From assembly GCA_964481635.1 (NCBI GenBank), contig CAYZTU010000008.1, positions 1 through 64,000 on the forward strand: a stretch of 64,000 nucleotides of DNA. Reading direction: 5' to 3'. Every line of letters starts with the position of its first letter. The first letter of the stretch is position 1. A program made the position numbers and the translations under genes. Under the pieces are notes generated by a model. The model saw only the letters and a program-made list of their open reading frames with translations. It did not search any database and was not told where the DNA came from. Below are positions 50,986 through 58,640 of the stretch, in pieces. The DNA comes from Gloeomargarita sp964481635. GTDB taxonomy: Bacteria > Cyanobacteriota > Cyanobacteriia > Gloeomargaritales > Gloeomargaritaceae.

Positions 50986-51969
50986 TTACCCCCACTGACA
51001 GACCACTGCGCCCAACGTCAAGCCCGCCCCAAATCCCGCCAGCACCAGGGTCTGACCCGGTTGAATCCGCCCATCCCGCACCGCTTCATCCAGCATGACC
51101 GGAATGGAAGCCGCCGACGTGTTGCCGTAATGCGCCAAATTACTGAGCATCCGAGGGGGGGGAACGCTTAATTTTTCCGCTACTGCATCCAAAATCCGTT
51201 GGTTGGCCTGATGTAGAACAAAATGATCCACCTGCTCACTGCCCCGCCCCGCCCGAAATAGGGCTTTTTCGATCACTTCCGGTACTCGTTTAACTGCAAA
51301 TTTATACACCTCTTGACCGTTCATCAAAACGGGTTTGTAGGTGCCAGACTGGACGGTTAATTCATCAATTAAAGGCTGGGGATGCCCCTGATAGGTTAGG
51401 GTGAGGCAGGCATTTTGACTGCCATCATTTTGCAGAGCAAATCCCAACAGATGCTCCTCGGTGCTGGGCTGCAACACCACCGCCCCCGCCCCGTCGCCAA
51501 ACAAAATGCAGGTGCGCCGGTCTTGCCAATCCACCCACCGGGACAGCACATCCGCCCCGATCACCAGGGTCGTCCCGTAGGTGCCGGTACGCAAAAACTG
51601 CGCCGCCGTGACCACCCCAAATACAAACCCGGAACAGGCCGCCGTTAGGTCGAAGGCCACCGCCCGTTTCGCCCCCAACCGTTCCTGCACCAAACTGGCG
51701 GAGCCAAACAAGTCATCCGGGGTGGAAGTCGCCAGGACAATTAACTCCACATCCAACGGCGTTAATCCTGCCGCAGCCAGGGCATTCTCCGCCGCCTGTA
51801 CCGCCAAATCCGTTACCCCCTGCCCCGCTGCCACCAGGTGCCGGGTCTGAATCCCCGTGCGGGTGGTGATCCACTCGTCGTTGGTCTCCACCAACCGACT
51901 CAGTTGCTGGTTGTCCAGCACCGGGGAAAGTTCTGCTCGTCCCGTTCCCGCCCAACGTACCCCCAGCAC
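50986..51969 (-). CDS. fabH: 3-oxoacyl-ACP synthase III (FabH)
   Basis: Condenses acetyl-CoA with malonyl-ACP to start fatty-acid synthesis. The 327-residue protein has the catalytic cysteine in DLTAACSGFVFGV, histidine in VLHQANQRILDAV and asparagine in HYGNTSAASIPVML, and NDEWITTRTGIQTRH near the N terminus. Translation starts at GTG 51969, two bases after the plsX stop; the two genes form a lipid operon. Confidence 0.95.
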   Translation of the reverse strand: MLGVRWAGTGRAELSPVLDNQQLSRLVETNDEWITTRTGIQTRHLVAAGQGVTDLAVQAAENALAAAGLTPLDVELIVLATSTPDDLFGSASLVQERLGAKRAVAFDLTAACSGFVFGVVTAAQFLRTGTYGTTLVIGADVLSRWVDWQDRRTCILFGDGAGAVVLQPSTEEHLLGFALQNDGSQNACLTLTYQGHPQPLIDELTVQSGTYKPVLMNGQEVYKFAVKRVPEVIEKALFRAGRGSEQVDHFVLHQANQRILDAVAEKLSVPPPRMLSNLAHYGNTSAASIPVMLDEAVRDGRIQPGQTLVLAGFGAGLTLGAVVCQWG

Positions 51970-51971
51970 GG

Positions 51972-52994
51972 CTAGCGACCGTCCCGCCGGGTCAGGGTAC
52001 CCACCTGCTCCTGCAACCGTTGCACCACCCCCTGCTCCACCGCTTCCGTAGCGAGGCGGATGGCATTAAACACGGATGGGGCGTGGGAACTGCCGTGGCC
52101 AATCACGCACACCCCCGCTACCCCCAGCAGTAATGCCCCCCCGTGTTCCGCATCATCCAAACGTTGCTTCACCCGGCGCAAATTCCCCCGCAGGAGCGGC
52201 ACCCCCACCCGTCCCCGCCAGCCCCGGGGCAATTCATCCCGCAACAGTTGCACAATCACCCGGCCAAACCCTTCCGCAAATTTGAGCAAGATATTCCCCA
52301 CAAACCCATCACAGACCACCACATCGTAGTCCCCGGAAATCACATCCCGCCCCTCCGCATTCCCCACAAATTCAATCTGGGAATTTTGCGCCAACAACTG
52401 ATATGCCCGCAGGGAAACGTCATTCCCCTTGCATTCTTCCTCGCCGATATTGAGCAAACCCACCTTCGGGGAAGCCACGCCCAACACACATTGACTATAA
52501 ATCGAACCCATCAGGGCAAACTGATTCAGAAATTTGGGGCGGCAGTCCACATTTGCCCCCACATCTAGCAATAAAACCGACTTATCCGGGCGGAGGGTGG
52601 GCAAGGAGACCCCAATCGCCGGTCGGTCAATCCCCGGTAAACGTCCCAATTGCAACAAAGCCGCCGCCATGGCCGCCCCCGTATGCCCCGCCGAATAGAC
52701 CGCATCCGCCTGTCCATCCCGCACCAAATTCATCGCCACCGTGATCGAGGCATCGGGTTTCCGCCGCAGGGCACTCAGGGGTTCCTCGCCCATATCAACC
52801 ACATCCTGAGCCGCCACTAGGGTCAGCCGGTGTTGGTGCGCCGAGAGTAGGGGTTGCAACCGTTCGGGATTGCCCACCAGCAGAATATCCGCTTCCAATT
52901 CCGCCTGGGCTCGGAGGGCACCGGTCAGTATTTCTTCGGGAGCGTGGTCACCACCCATCGCATCCACCGCAATCCGGGGCCGTTTTACCGCCAT
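51972..52994 (-). CDS. plsX: Phosphate acyltransferase PlsX
   Basis: Makes acyl-phosphate from acyl-ACP, the first step of phospholipid acyl transfer. The 340-residue protein starts MAVKRPRIAVDAMGGDHAPE, with GEEPLSALRRKPDASITVAM, GHTGAAMAAALLQLGRLPG and GFVGNILLKFAEGF, all typical. A further ATG at 53024 is in frame, but 52994 fits the family. It is immediately followed by fabH on the same strand. Confidence 0.93.
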   Translation of the reverse strand: MAVKRPRIAVDAMGGDHAPEEILTGALRAQAELEADILLVGNPERLQPLLSAHQHRLTLVAAQDVVDMGEEPLSALRRKPDASITVAMNLVRDGQADAVYSAGHTGAAMAAALLQLGRLPGIDRPAIGVSLPTLRPDKSVLLLDVGANVDCRPKFLNQFALMGSIYSQCVLGVASPKVGLLNIGEEECKGNDVSLRAYQLLAQNSQIEFVGNAEGRDVISGDYDVVVCDGFVGNILLKFAEGFGRVIVQLLRDELPRGWRGRVGVPLLRGNLRRVKQRLDDAEHGGALLLGVAGVCVIGHGSSHAPSVFNAIRLATEAVEQGVVQRLQEQVGTLTRRDGR

Positions 52995-53052
52995 GCCGTT
53001 ATCACAAGCACATCGGTTAAGCATTTTATCAGAATTTCCGCCCCGACCACCC

Positions 53053-53763
53053 TCACCATACCCGCACGTGGGGTTGACCGTTCACCACTTCGCCCACCAA
53101 GACCCGCCCCGCCAGCCCCACAAACAAACCATTTTCCAACACGCCGGGAATGTTGTTGATCCGGGTTTCCAAGCTGGCTGGGTCGGGAATCTCCGTAAAT
53201 TTCACATCCACCACCATGTTGCCTTGGTCGGTGATCACCGGCCCATCTTTTTTCACCGCCATGCGAATTTCCGGTTGGCCGCCCAGGTTTTCCAAGGCGC
53301 GCATCACGGGTACCACCGCCAGGGGCAACACCTCCACTGGCACAGGGAAGGTACTGCCCAACCGTTCCACCAATTTTGACCGATCCACCACCACGATAAA
53401 TTCCCCGGCCAGCCCATCCACAATTTTTTCCCGGGTGTGGGCGGCTCCGCCGCCTTTGATCAAATTTTTCTGCGGGTCAACTTCGTCTGCCCCATCAATC
53501 GCCAGGTCAACTTGGGTCACCTCATCCAGGGTTGTCAAGGGAATCCCCGCTTGCCGTGCCAGCACCGTAGCCTGAAAGGAGGTGGGAATCCCCCGCACGT
53601 CCCGCAGTTCCCCCCGTTGGAGCCGCTCCCCCAAAAATTGAATCATAAACGCCGCCGTCGAACCCGTCCCCAGCCCCACCACCATACCCGACTGCACCCA
53701 CTCTGCCGCCTGTTGCCCGACCGCCTGTTTCGCCTGCTTGACCAATTCCGGGGATGTCACCAT
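53053..53763 (-). CDS. rpiA: Ribose-5-phosphate isomerase A
   Basis: Interconverts ribose-5-phosphate and ribulose-5-phosphate in the Calvin and pentose phosphate pathways. The 236-residue protein has GLGTGSTAAFMIQFLGERL, DLAIDGADEVDPQKNLIKGG, GAAHTREKIV and VVVDRSKLVERLG. ATG 53763 follows GGAGG at nine bases. It lies upstream of plsX with a 58-base spacer. Confidence 0.94.
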   Translation of the reverse strand: MVTSPELVKQAKQAVGQQAAEWVQSGMVVGLGTGSTAAFMIQFLGERLQRGELRDVRGIPTSFQATVLARQAGIPLTTLDEVTQVDLAIDGADEVDPQKNLIKGGGAAHTREKIVDGLAGEFIVVVDRSKLVERLGSTFPVPVEVLPLAVVPVMRALENLGGQPEIRMAVKKDGPVITDQGNMVVDVKFTEIPDPASLETRINNIPGVLENGLFVGLAGRVLVGEVVNGQPHVRVW

Positions 53764-53800
53764 CACACTAACCTCCGCCACTGTACCTAACCTACCCTAA

Positions 53801-53829
53801 AAATGTTCTGAAAAAAAATGTTCTGAAAA
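53801..53829. repeat. 14-bp direct repeat upstream of rpiA
   Basis: AAATGTTCTGAAAA occurs at 53801-53814 and again at 53816-53829, a 15-base period, about 40 bases upstream of the rpiA start. It could be an operator or replication slippage. The rest of the spacer up to 54183 shows no gene; a purine-rich stretch and AT-rich sequence are visible, but no riboswitch or tRNA was recognised. Confidence 0.45.
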
Positions 53830-54183
53830 TGCAACAAGGGCTTGGCTGTCCAATGGAGCCAAACCCTCAGGGTGAGATCAGCAACGTGTTTTGTGGGTGT
53901 TTCGTGCAATAGGGTGTGGTAGAACAAGCTATCCCAATTTCGCATCCGCATCCGATGGTGGCTAGGTCAATTCAGACCCATATCTAGGGCTAAACCTTGT
54001 CAGCCGACCAAGAGCTAGGAGTTTGCCCTCATCGTGCCACCGAACTCAGAACCTTTTGAAAAACCCAGCTAAACTGCTAATAAATGGTTTAAGCATGGGT
54101 TAAACACAATCTCTGATGCAAATTAGGTTGGATCTCGACAGGGGCACCAAAGTCTCAATCCAGCTTTTGGAGGTATTTCCTAG

Positions 54184-54276
54184 GTGCCTAATATCAAGAT
54201 AAAAAATTCCTTTCCCCCTTGGCAACCCTTATTACAGGATTGTGATAACTCTTTGCAGATTGTTTGCAGATTGTGA
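54184..54276 (+). pseudogene. Displaced 5' part of the 54.3-kb membrane-protein gene
   Basis: GTG 54184 follows GGAGG at ten bases and reads MPNIKIKNSFPPWQPLLQDC then DNSLQIVCRL and stop at 54274. The reading frame of the next gene picks up exactly at the second copy of an 11-bp tandem repeat (TTTGCAGATTG at 54252 and 54263). Deleting one copy joins DNSLQIV to TAGHIGLIPG in one open frame ending at 54776. This is probably the original start of that gene, separated by a frameshift. Confidence 0.65.
54252..54273. repeat. 11-bp tandem duplication
   Basis: TTTGCAGATTG occurs twice without a spacer (54252-54262, 54263-54273). It sits at the junction between the GTG-started upstream frame and the following gene and changes the frame by two bases. 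Confidence 0.85.
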
Positions 54277-54776
54277 CGGCGGGGCATATTGGTTTAATTC
54301 CCGGCTCATCCCCCAATTTTGATACCCTGGAGATAGCGTTTACGGTGATCCCTGTGTTACATTGGCTGGTTTCGTTGGTGGTCATCCTGGTATTTTGGTG
54401 GGGGCATATCCAACCTGCGGATGCGCTCACCGAGGTGCGGTTATCCCATTTGCGGATGGAGGATTGTCCGGCGGCTCTGGCGGACGGAGCGGTGACCAGT
54501 GGCGGCCATACCCTCCCGGCTCGCTGTTATTGGCTGACGGGGCAGGCCGAAAATTCCACCAATAAAACGGTTTATGATGCGGATGTCTTTGGTCGGGTTT
54601 ACGATGCCAACGGCGAACCCGCTCTGCCGAAACGGGGGCGGGTGGGGACGATTGAGCAGATTCCGCCGGGGGTGAGCGAGTTTCATTTGCCCTTGATGGT
54701 ACCAGCGGAACAACCGGCACCCCTCCAATTGAGCCAGTTTAAGGCGATGGGGTTTAGTGCCAAGGTGCGGCGTTGA
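54264..54776 (+). CDS. Single-span membrane protein of unknown family (5' frameshifted)
   Basis: The open frame gives about 170 residues: a membrane span near residues 25-47 (FTVIPVLHWLVSLVVILVFW) preceded by TAGHIGLIPGSSPNFDTLEI, then a soluble domain with two cysteines (MEDCPAAL and PARCYWLT) and a block EQIPPGVSEFHLPLMVPAEQ. I do not recognise the family. Only a TTG at 54264 or GTG at 54273, without a good ribosome-binding site, could start it; the likely true start is GTG 54184, separated by the 11-bp duplication. Expression may be lost or depend on slippage. Confidence 0.6.
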   Translation: MQIVTAGHIGLIPGSSPNFDTLEIAFTVIPVLHWLVSLVVILVFWWGHIQPADALTEVRLSHLRMEDCPAALADGAVTSGGHTLPARCYWLTGQAENSTNKTVYDADVFGRVYDANGEPALPKRGRVGTIEQIPPGVSEFHLPLMVPAEQPAPLQLSQFKAMGFSAKVRR

Positions 54777-54792
54777 TCCCCATGACCCCGCT

Positions 54793-55395
54793 TCAAACTT
54801 CCGGGGTATCTTGGTTTTGGTGGAGGAGATAGATTTGCCGCAGGGTGCCGTTGATAAAGCGATGACTTTCTTCGCCGCAGTAGCGTTTTGCCAGTTCCAC
54901 TGCCTCATTCATCACCACCTGCACCGGGGTAGCTAAAAAGACCAGTTCCGTCGTCCCCAGGCGGAGAATGTCCCGCTCCATGTGATGCAGACGCTGGATT
55001 TGCCACCCCTTGATCCCCCGTTGCATCAGGTCGTCAATTTCTGACTGGTGGCTCTGCCAAGTGGACAGCAATTTCTGGGCAAATCCTTGCACTTCCGCCT
55101 GACCCGCCAAATAGACCCACTCCGGTAAATGGGTGGCTGCCCCCAGATGGTTAATCACGGTGCGGGTCGTTTCGATCGCTTCGTGCAGGCTGGCTGGGGC
55201 AGAGCCGGGCTGGGATTCTATTTGCTGGTACGCCCGTTTTAAGCTGCCGCTGGCCTGCTCGAGGGTGTCCTCTAATTCCTGGGTCAAAGCCCTTAAAGCC
55301 GCCAAAATCAAGTCTTCCAGGGGGACATCCGTGGCCGAGGAGACCTGACTCAACCCCAAAAGTGCCAATTCCCGTGCCACCCGCCGGGGTTGCAT
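54793..55395 (-). CDS. nusB: Transcription antitermination protein NusB
   Basis: RNA-binding antitermination factor acting with NusA, NusE and NusG on rRNA operons. The 200-residue protein begins MQPRRVARELALLGLSQV, and the C-terminal part has RLHHMERDILRLGTTELVFL and PVQVVMNEAVELAKRYC plus RFINGTLRQIY, typical of NusB. A middle insertion is usual in cyanobacteria. The ATG overlaps the DUF502 stop (TAATG). Confidence 0.92.
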   Translation of the reverse strand: MQPRRVARELALLGLSQVSSATDVPLEDLILAALRALTQELEDTLEQASGSLKRAYQQIESQPGSAPASLHEAIETTRTVINHLGAATHLPEWVYLAGQAEVQGFAQKLLSTWQSHQSEIDDLMQRGIKGWQIQRLHHMERDILRLGTTELVFLATPVQVVMNEAVELAKRYCGEESHRFINGTLRQIYLLHQNQDTPEV

Positions 55396-56069
55396 TAGCT
55401 CAGCTCCGATGGAGCGAAGGATTCGGGGCGGGCGGCCAAGGTTGGGTTGACAATCCCGCCGGAAACCACCAGCTTAAATGCCTCCTCCACCGTAATCGGC
55501 AAGGGGACAATATCCCGCTCCGGCACCATCGCATACCAGCCCGTGGCGGGGTTGGGCGTGGATGGGATAAAGAGACTCACCAAAGTTTCCTGGCGGGGCA
55601 CGGGCAAGGACCGCTCAATCACCTCCCCCGGTGTGCCCGTGACAAACGCCACCGCCCACACATCCCGGCGGGGATATTCGACCAAGACCACCCGGCGGAA
55701 CTTTTGGCTGGAATCCCGCAGGAGGGTTTCCAACAGTTGCTTGAGGGTTTTGTACACCGAACCGGCCAGGGGAATCTGTTGTAAAATTTGCTCCCCCAAA
55801 TTTAACAACCAGCGACCAGCGATATTGCGCGCCATTAACCCCATCAACAAAATCCCCAACAACGGCACCGCCAACCCCACGGATAAATTCACCAAATCCT
55901 GCAAAAGCGGCGGTAAACTCAGGGGATTGAGTTGTTTGGGAATCCGGGTCAGCAATTGCACCACCCAACTGGCCGTCACCAGGGTCGCCCAGATGGTCGT
56001 CGCCAGGGGAATCACCACCAATAACCCGGCGATCAAATCATTCTTTAAATCCTGCCGCCACGTGGACAT
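55395..56069 (-). CDS. DUF502 membrane protein
   Basis: A 224-residue protein with two membrane spans (LIAGLLVVIPLATTIWATLV and LSVGLAVPLLGILLMGLMAR) and a cytoplasmic domain containing IPLAGSVYKTLKQLLETLL, VVLVEYPRRDVWAVAFVTG and SLFIPSTPNPATGWY, the DUF502 pattern. Function is unknown. ATG 56069 starts MSTWRQDLKND; the upstream frame is not family-like. It is coupled to nusB downstream. Confidence 0.87.
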   Translation of the reverse strand: MSTWRQDLKNDLIAGLLVVIPLATTIWATLVTASWVVQLLTRIPKQLNPLSLPPLLQDLVNLSVGLAVPLLGILLMGLMARNIAGRWLLNLGEQILQQIPLAGSVYKTLKQLLETLLRDSSQKFRRVVLVEYPRRDVWAVAFVTGTPGEVIERSLPVPRQETLVSLFIPSTPNPATGWYAMVPERDIVPLPITVEEAFKLVVSGGIVNPTLAARPESFAPSELS

Positions 56070-56138
56070 ACGCTGTTCAACCCTCTCCAATGGACAATTG
56101 CCCAAGCAATCGTGTGCTTGACCTTAACATGAACCGGG

Positions 56139-57104
56139 TCAGTGCAACCGGGACAGCACATAATCCGTTAAATCCGCCAGGGATTGCCGTGCCGGAGACG
56201 GGGGCACATCCCCCAAAAAAGCCGCCGCTGCCTGGGCATACTCCTGCGCCATGTGCCGGGAACGCTCCAGACCCGTTCCCATCCGCACCAACGCCACCGC
56301 CTGCTCCAAATCCCCCGGCTCACTGAACTTGCGCGCCACCAATGTCCGTAAGGCCGGAGTTTCCGCCAGAGTAAACAGCACCGGGGCGGTGAGATTACCT
56401 TCTTGCAAATCCGCACCCGCCGGTTTGCCCAACGCTGCCGTGGAGGCGGTGAAATCAAAAATATCATCCACCACCTGAAATGCCAAACCCAAATACCGCC
56501 CGTACTGGTACATCTGTTCACACAAATCCTCCGGGCAATCACTCAACACCGCCGCCGCTTTGCAACTGGCCGCCATCAGGGAGGCCGTTTTCAAAAACGT
56601 TTTTTCCAAATAATCTTCAAAGGATAAATCCGGGTCAAAATGGGTTAAACTTTGGCGAATTTCCCCCTCCGCAAAATCCATAATCACCCGCGACAGGAGC
56701 TTCACCACCGTTAAATTGTCCAAATTGGCGAGGTACCAGGAAGATTGGGCGAACAAAAAATCCCCCGCCAAGATCGCCACCCGATTGCCAAAATAATGAT
56801 GCACCGTGGGCACATTCCGCCGCAAATCCGCCCCGTCCACCACATCGTCATGCACCAAACTGGCCGTGTGAATCATCTCCGTGATTTCCGCTAACCGGCG
56901 ATGCCGTATCGTCACCTCCCCCGCCGTCGCCCGCGCCACCAGTAAGACCAAAGCCGGTCGCAACCGTTTCCCCCCCGCCCCAAACAAATACTCGGCAGCG
57001 GCGGATAGGATCGGATGCCGCCCCCCCACCAACTGGCGTAAATGCTCGCTCAACTGCTCTAAATCAGCTTCCACGGGGGCAAAAGGGGCGGTCACAAGGG
57101 TCAT
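56139..57104 (-). CDS. sds: Long-chain polyprenyl (solanesyl) diphosphate synthase
   Basis: Trans-prenyltransferase that probably makes the C45 side chain of plastoquinone. The 321-residue protein has FGAGGKRLRPALVLLVARA, the first aspartate-rich motif LVHDDVVDGADLRR, GDFLFAQSSWYLANL and the second VVDDIFDFTASTAALGKPAG. ATG 57104 gives the standard start MTLVTAPFAPVEADLEQ; the frame extends further but with non-family residues. Chain length is inferred from the family. Confidence 0.88.
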   Translation of the reverse strand: MTLVTAPFAPVEADLEQLSEHLRQLVGGRHPILSAAAEYLFGAGGKRLRPALVLLVARATAGEVTIRHRRLAEITEMIHTASLVHDDVVDGADLRRNVPTVHHYFGNRVAILAGDFLFAQSSWYLANLDNLTVVKLLSRVIMDFAEGEIRQSLTHFDPDLSFEDYLEKTFLKTASLMAASCKAAAVLSDCPEDLCEQMYQYGRYLGLAFQVVDDIFDFTASTAALGKPAGADLQEGNLTAPVLFTLAETPALRTLVARKFSEPGDLEQAVALVRMGTGLERSRHMAQEYAQAAAAFLGDVPPSPARQSLADLTDYVLSRLH

Positions 57105-57552
57105 AGCGGTTGAGTTACATTTTTTTACATTATGTATCCCCATTCTAAGGGATTGCACCCGGGGCAGACCACTGGGAATGGAAAATCCTGGGGTCGGGGA
57201 GGGATTTTGGCGGGGTTTCCCTAGGCCGAGGGGGGATAGACGGGCAATGGTCGGATCGCCGTTGTACTAAACCCTGCCGTGGCTGTCCCTACCATTACAA
57301 AACCGTTATGATTTTTTCAGATTTCTCCTGGTGTATGTTAAGTTTGAGGAACAAATTTAAGTGGTCGGGGTGCCGTACCCACTGTCCCTGGGGGATTCCT
57401 TGGGATACTGGGGTTACGGACTGGGGTTTTAATAAATTTTCATAATGGCCGTGAGGGGTTACGCAGGATTGGTGCTGGGAATCGGGCAGCAGTTGACTGT
57501 GCGGTTCGGGTCACAGAGCGGTGGTGGGTGAGGAACGGGTCAAGGTACAGAT
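57105..57552. other. Gap between sds and the 43-codon gene
   Basis: About 450 GC-rich bases with several short inverted repeats (for example AGTGGTCGGGGTGCC with GTACCCACT near 57360-57383) but no convincing gene. I looked for RNase P, tmRNA, SRP, 6S and tRNA hallmarks and saw none. It must contain the promoters of sds (minus) and of the small gene/thrB (plus). A structured RNA cannot be ruled out. Confidence 0.4.
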
Positions 57553-57684
57553 ATGAATTTAGGGATTGGGGCAATGGTCATTCCGCTACCGATGGCGATT
57601 TTGCTGTGTGCGACGGGCTACATTGGGTTGATTTATCTTTTGTTGAGTCTGTGGGTGCGGCGGCAACGTCGGTGCCAGGGCTAG
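57553..57684 (+). CDS. Small single-span membrane protein (43 aa)
   Basis: A 43-codon frame whose product begins MNLGIGAMVIPLPMAILL and continues CATGYIGLIYLLLSLW, then a basic tail RRQRRC. This is one membrane span with a positive C terminus, a topology like the small thylakoid subunits of photosystem, b6f and NDH complexes, but I cannot match it to one. Its TAG is immediately followed by the thrB ATG, so it is likely to be translated and coupled. Confidence 0.5.
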   Translation: MNLGIGAMVIPLPMAILLCATGYIGLIYLLLSLWVRRQRRCQG

Positions 57685-58566
57685 ATGGGGTCTGAGGTTG
57701 CGGTCTGGGTACCCGCCACGACGGCGAATTTAGGGCCGGGGTTTGACTGTTTGGGGGTGGCTCTGGATTTTGGCAATCGGTTTCACTTCGCTCTGCGGTC
57801 TGGGGGGGTGCCCTTGATCACCCTGGGGGCAACGGTGGCCGGCGAAAATTTGGCCTACCGAGCCTTCACTCTGGTCTATGAACGGTTGGGTCAGCCCGTG
57901 CCACCCGTGACCTTGACTTTAGAATTAGACGTGCCTTTGGCGCGGGGGTTGGGCAGTTCGGCGACGGCGATTGTGGCGGGGATGCGGGCGGCGCATTATC
58001 TGCTGGGGGAACCGCTCCCGGCATCAGAGGTGCTGGCCTGGGGGGTGGCGTTGGAAGGCCATCCCGATAATGTTGTCCCGGCCTGGTGGGGCGGTTGCCG
58101 GTTGACCTGTGGCGAGCAGGTGTGTCAGGTTCCTTGGCATCCGGAAATTATCCCCGTGCTGGCCATCCCTGAATTTGAATTATCCACGGCGCAGGCGCGG
58201 GCGGTTTTGCCTGCCCAGGTGCCCTATAAAAATGCGGTGGCGAATTTAGGGGCGTTGGGCTGTTTGCTCCAGGGGTTACAGCAGGGGTCAGGGGAACTGT
58301 TACGCACGGGGTTGCAGGACCATCTCCATCAACCCTACCGGCGCAGTCTCATTCCTGGTTATGACCTAGTGGAGCAGGCGGCCTTGCAGGCGGGTGCCTA
58401 CGGGATGGTGATCAGTGGGGCGGGGCCGACGTTGTTGGCGTTAACCGCTCCTGAGCAGGCGGTGGGGGTAGCGCAGGCGATGGTACGGGCGTGGCAGGGG
58501 GCGGGGGTGCAGGCCGTGGGACGGGTCGCCCAAGTGAGTGACCAGGGGGCGCAGGTAGTCGGTTAA
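57685..58566 (+). CDS. thrB: Homoserine kinase
   Basis: GHMP-family kinase phosphorylating homoserine in threonine synthesis. The 293-residue protein has PATTANLGPGFDCLGVALDF, the ATP motif LARGLGSSATAIVAGMRAAH, ALEGHPDNVVPAWWGG and GMVISGAGPTLLALTAP. The ATG directly abuts the stop of the 43-codon gene. Confidence 0.94.
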   Translation: MGSEVAVWVPATTANLGPGFDCLGVALDFGNRFHFALRSGGVPLITLGATVAGENLAYRAFTLVYERLGQPVPPVTLTLELDVPLARGLGSSATAIVAGMRAAHYLLGEPLPASEVLAWGVALEGHPDNVVPAWWGGCRLTCGEQVCQVPWHPEIIPVLAIPEFELSTAQARAVLPAQVPYKNAVANLGALGCLLQGLQQGSGELLRTGLQDHLHQPYRRSLIPGYDLVEQAALQAGAYGMVISGAGPTLLALTAPEQAVGVAQAMVRAWQGAGVQAVGRVAQVSDQGAQVVG

Positions 58567-58640
58567 AATCCGGGTCGCCCCTTCCCACTGCTGGCGGTAC
58601 ATCGTACAATAGGGGCGTAACCGGCAGTCATCATTTATCT

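Noticed and set aside
57105..57552. Possible RNase P, tmRNA or riboswitch in the spacer before thrB
   Set aside because: Hallmark motifs of these RNAs were not found; hairpins present are short and could be chance in GC-rich DNA.
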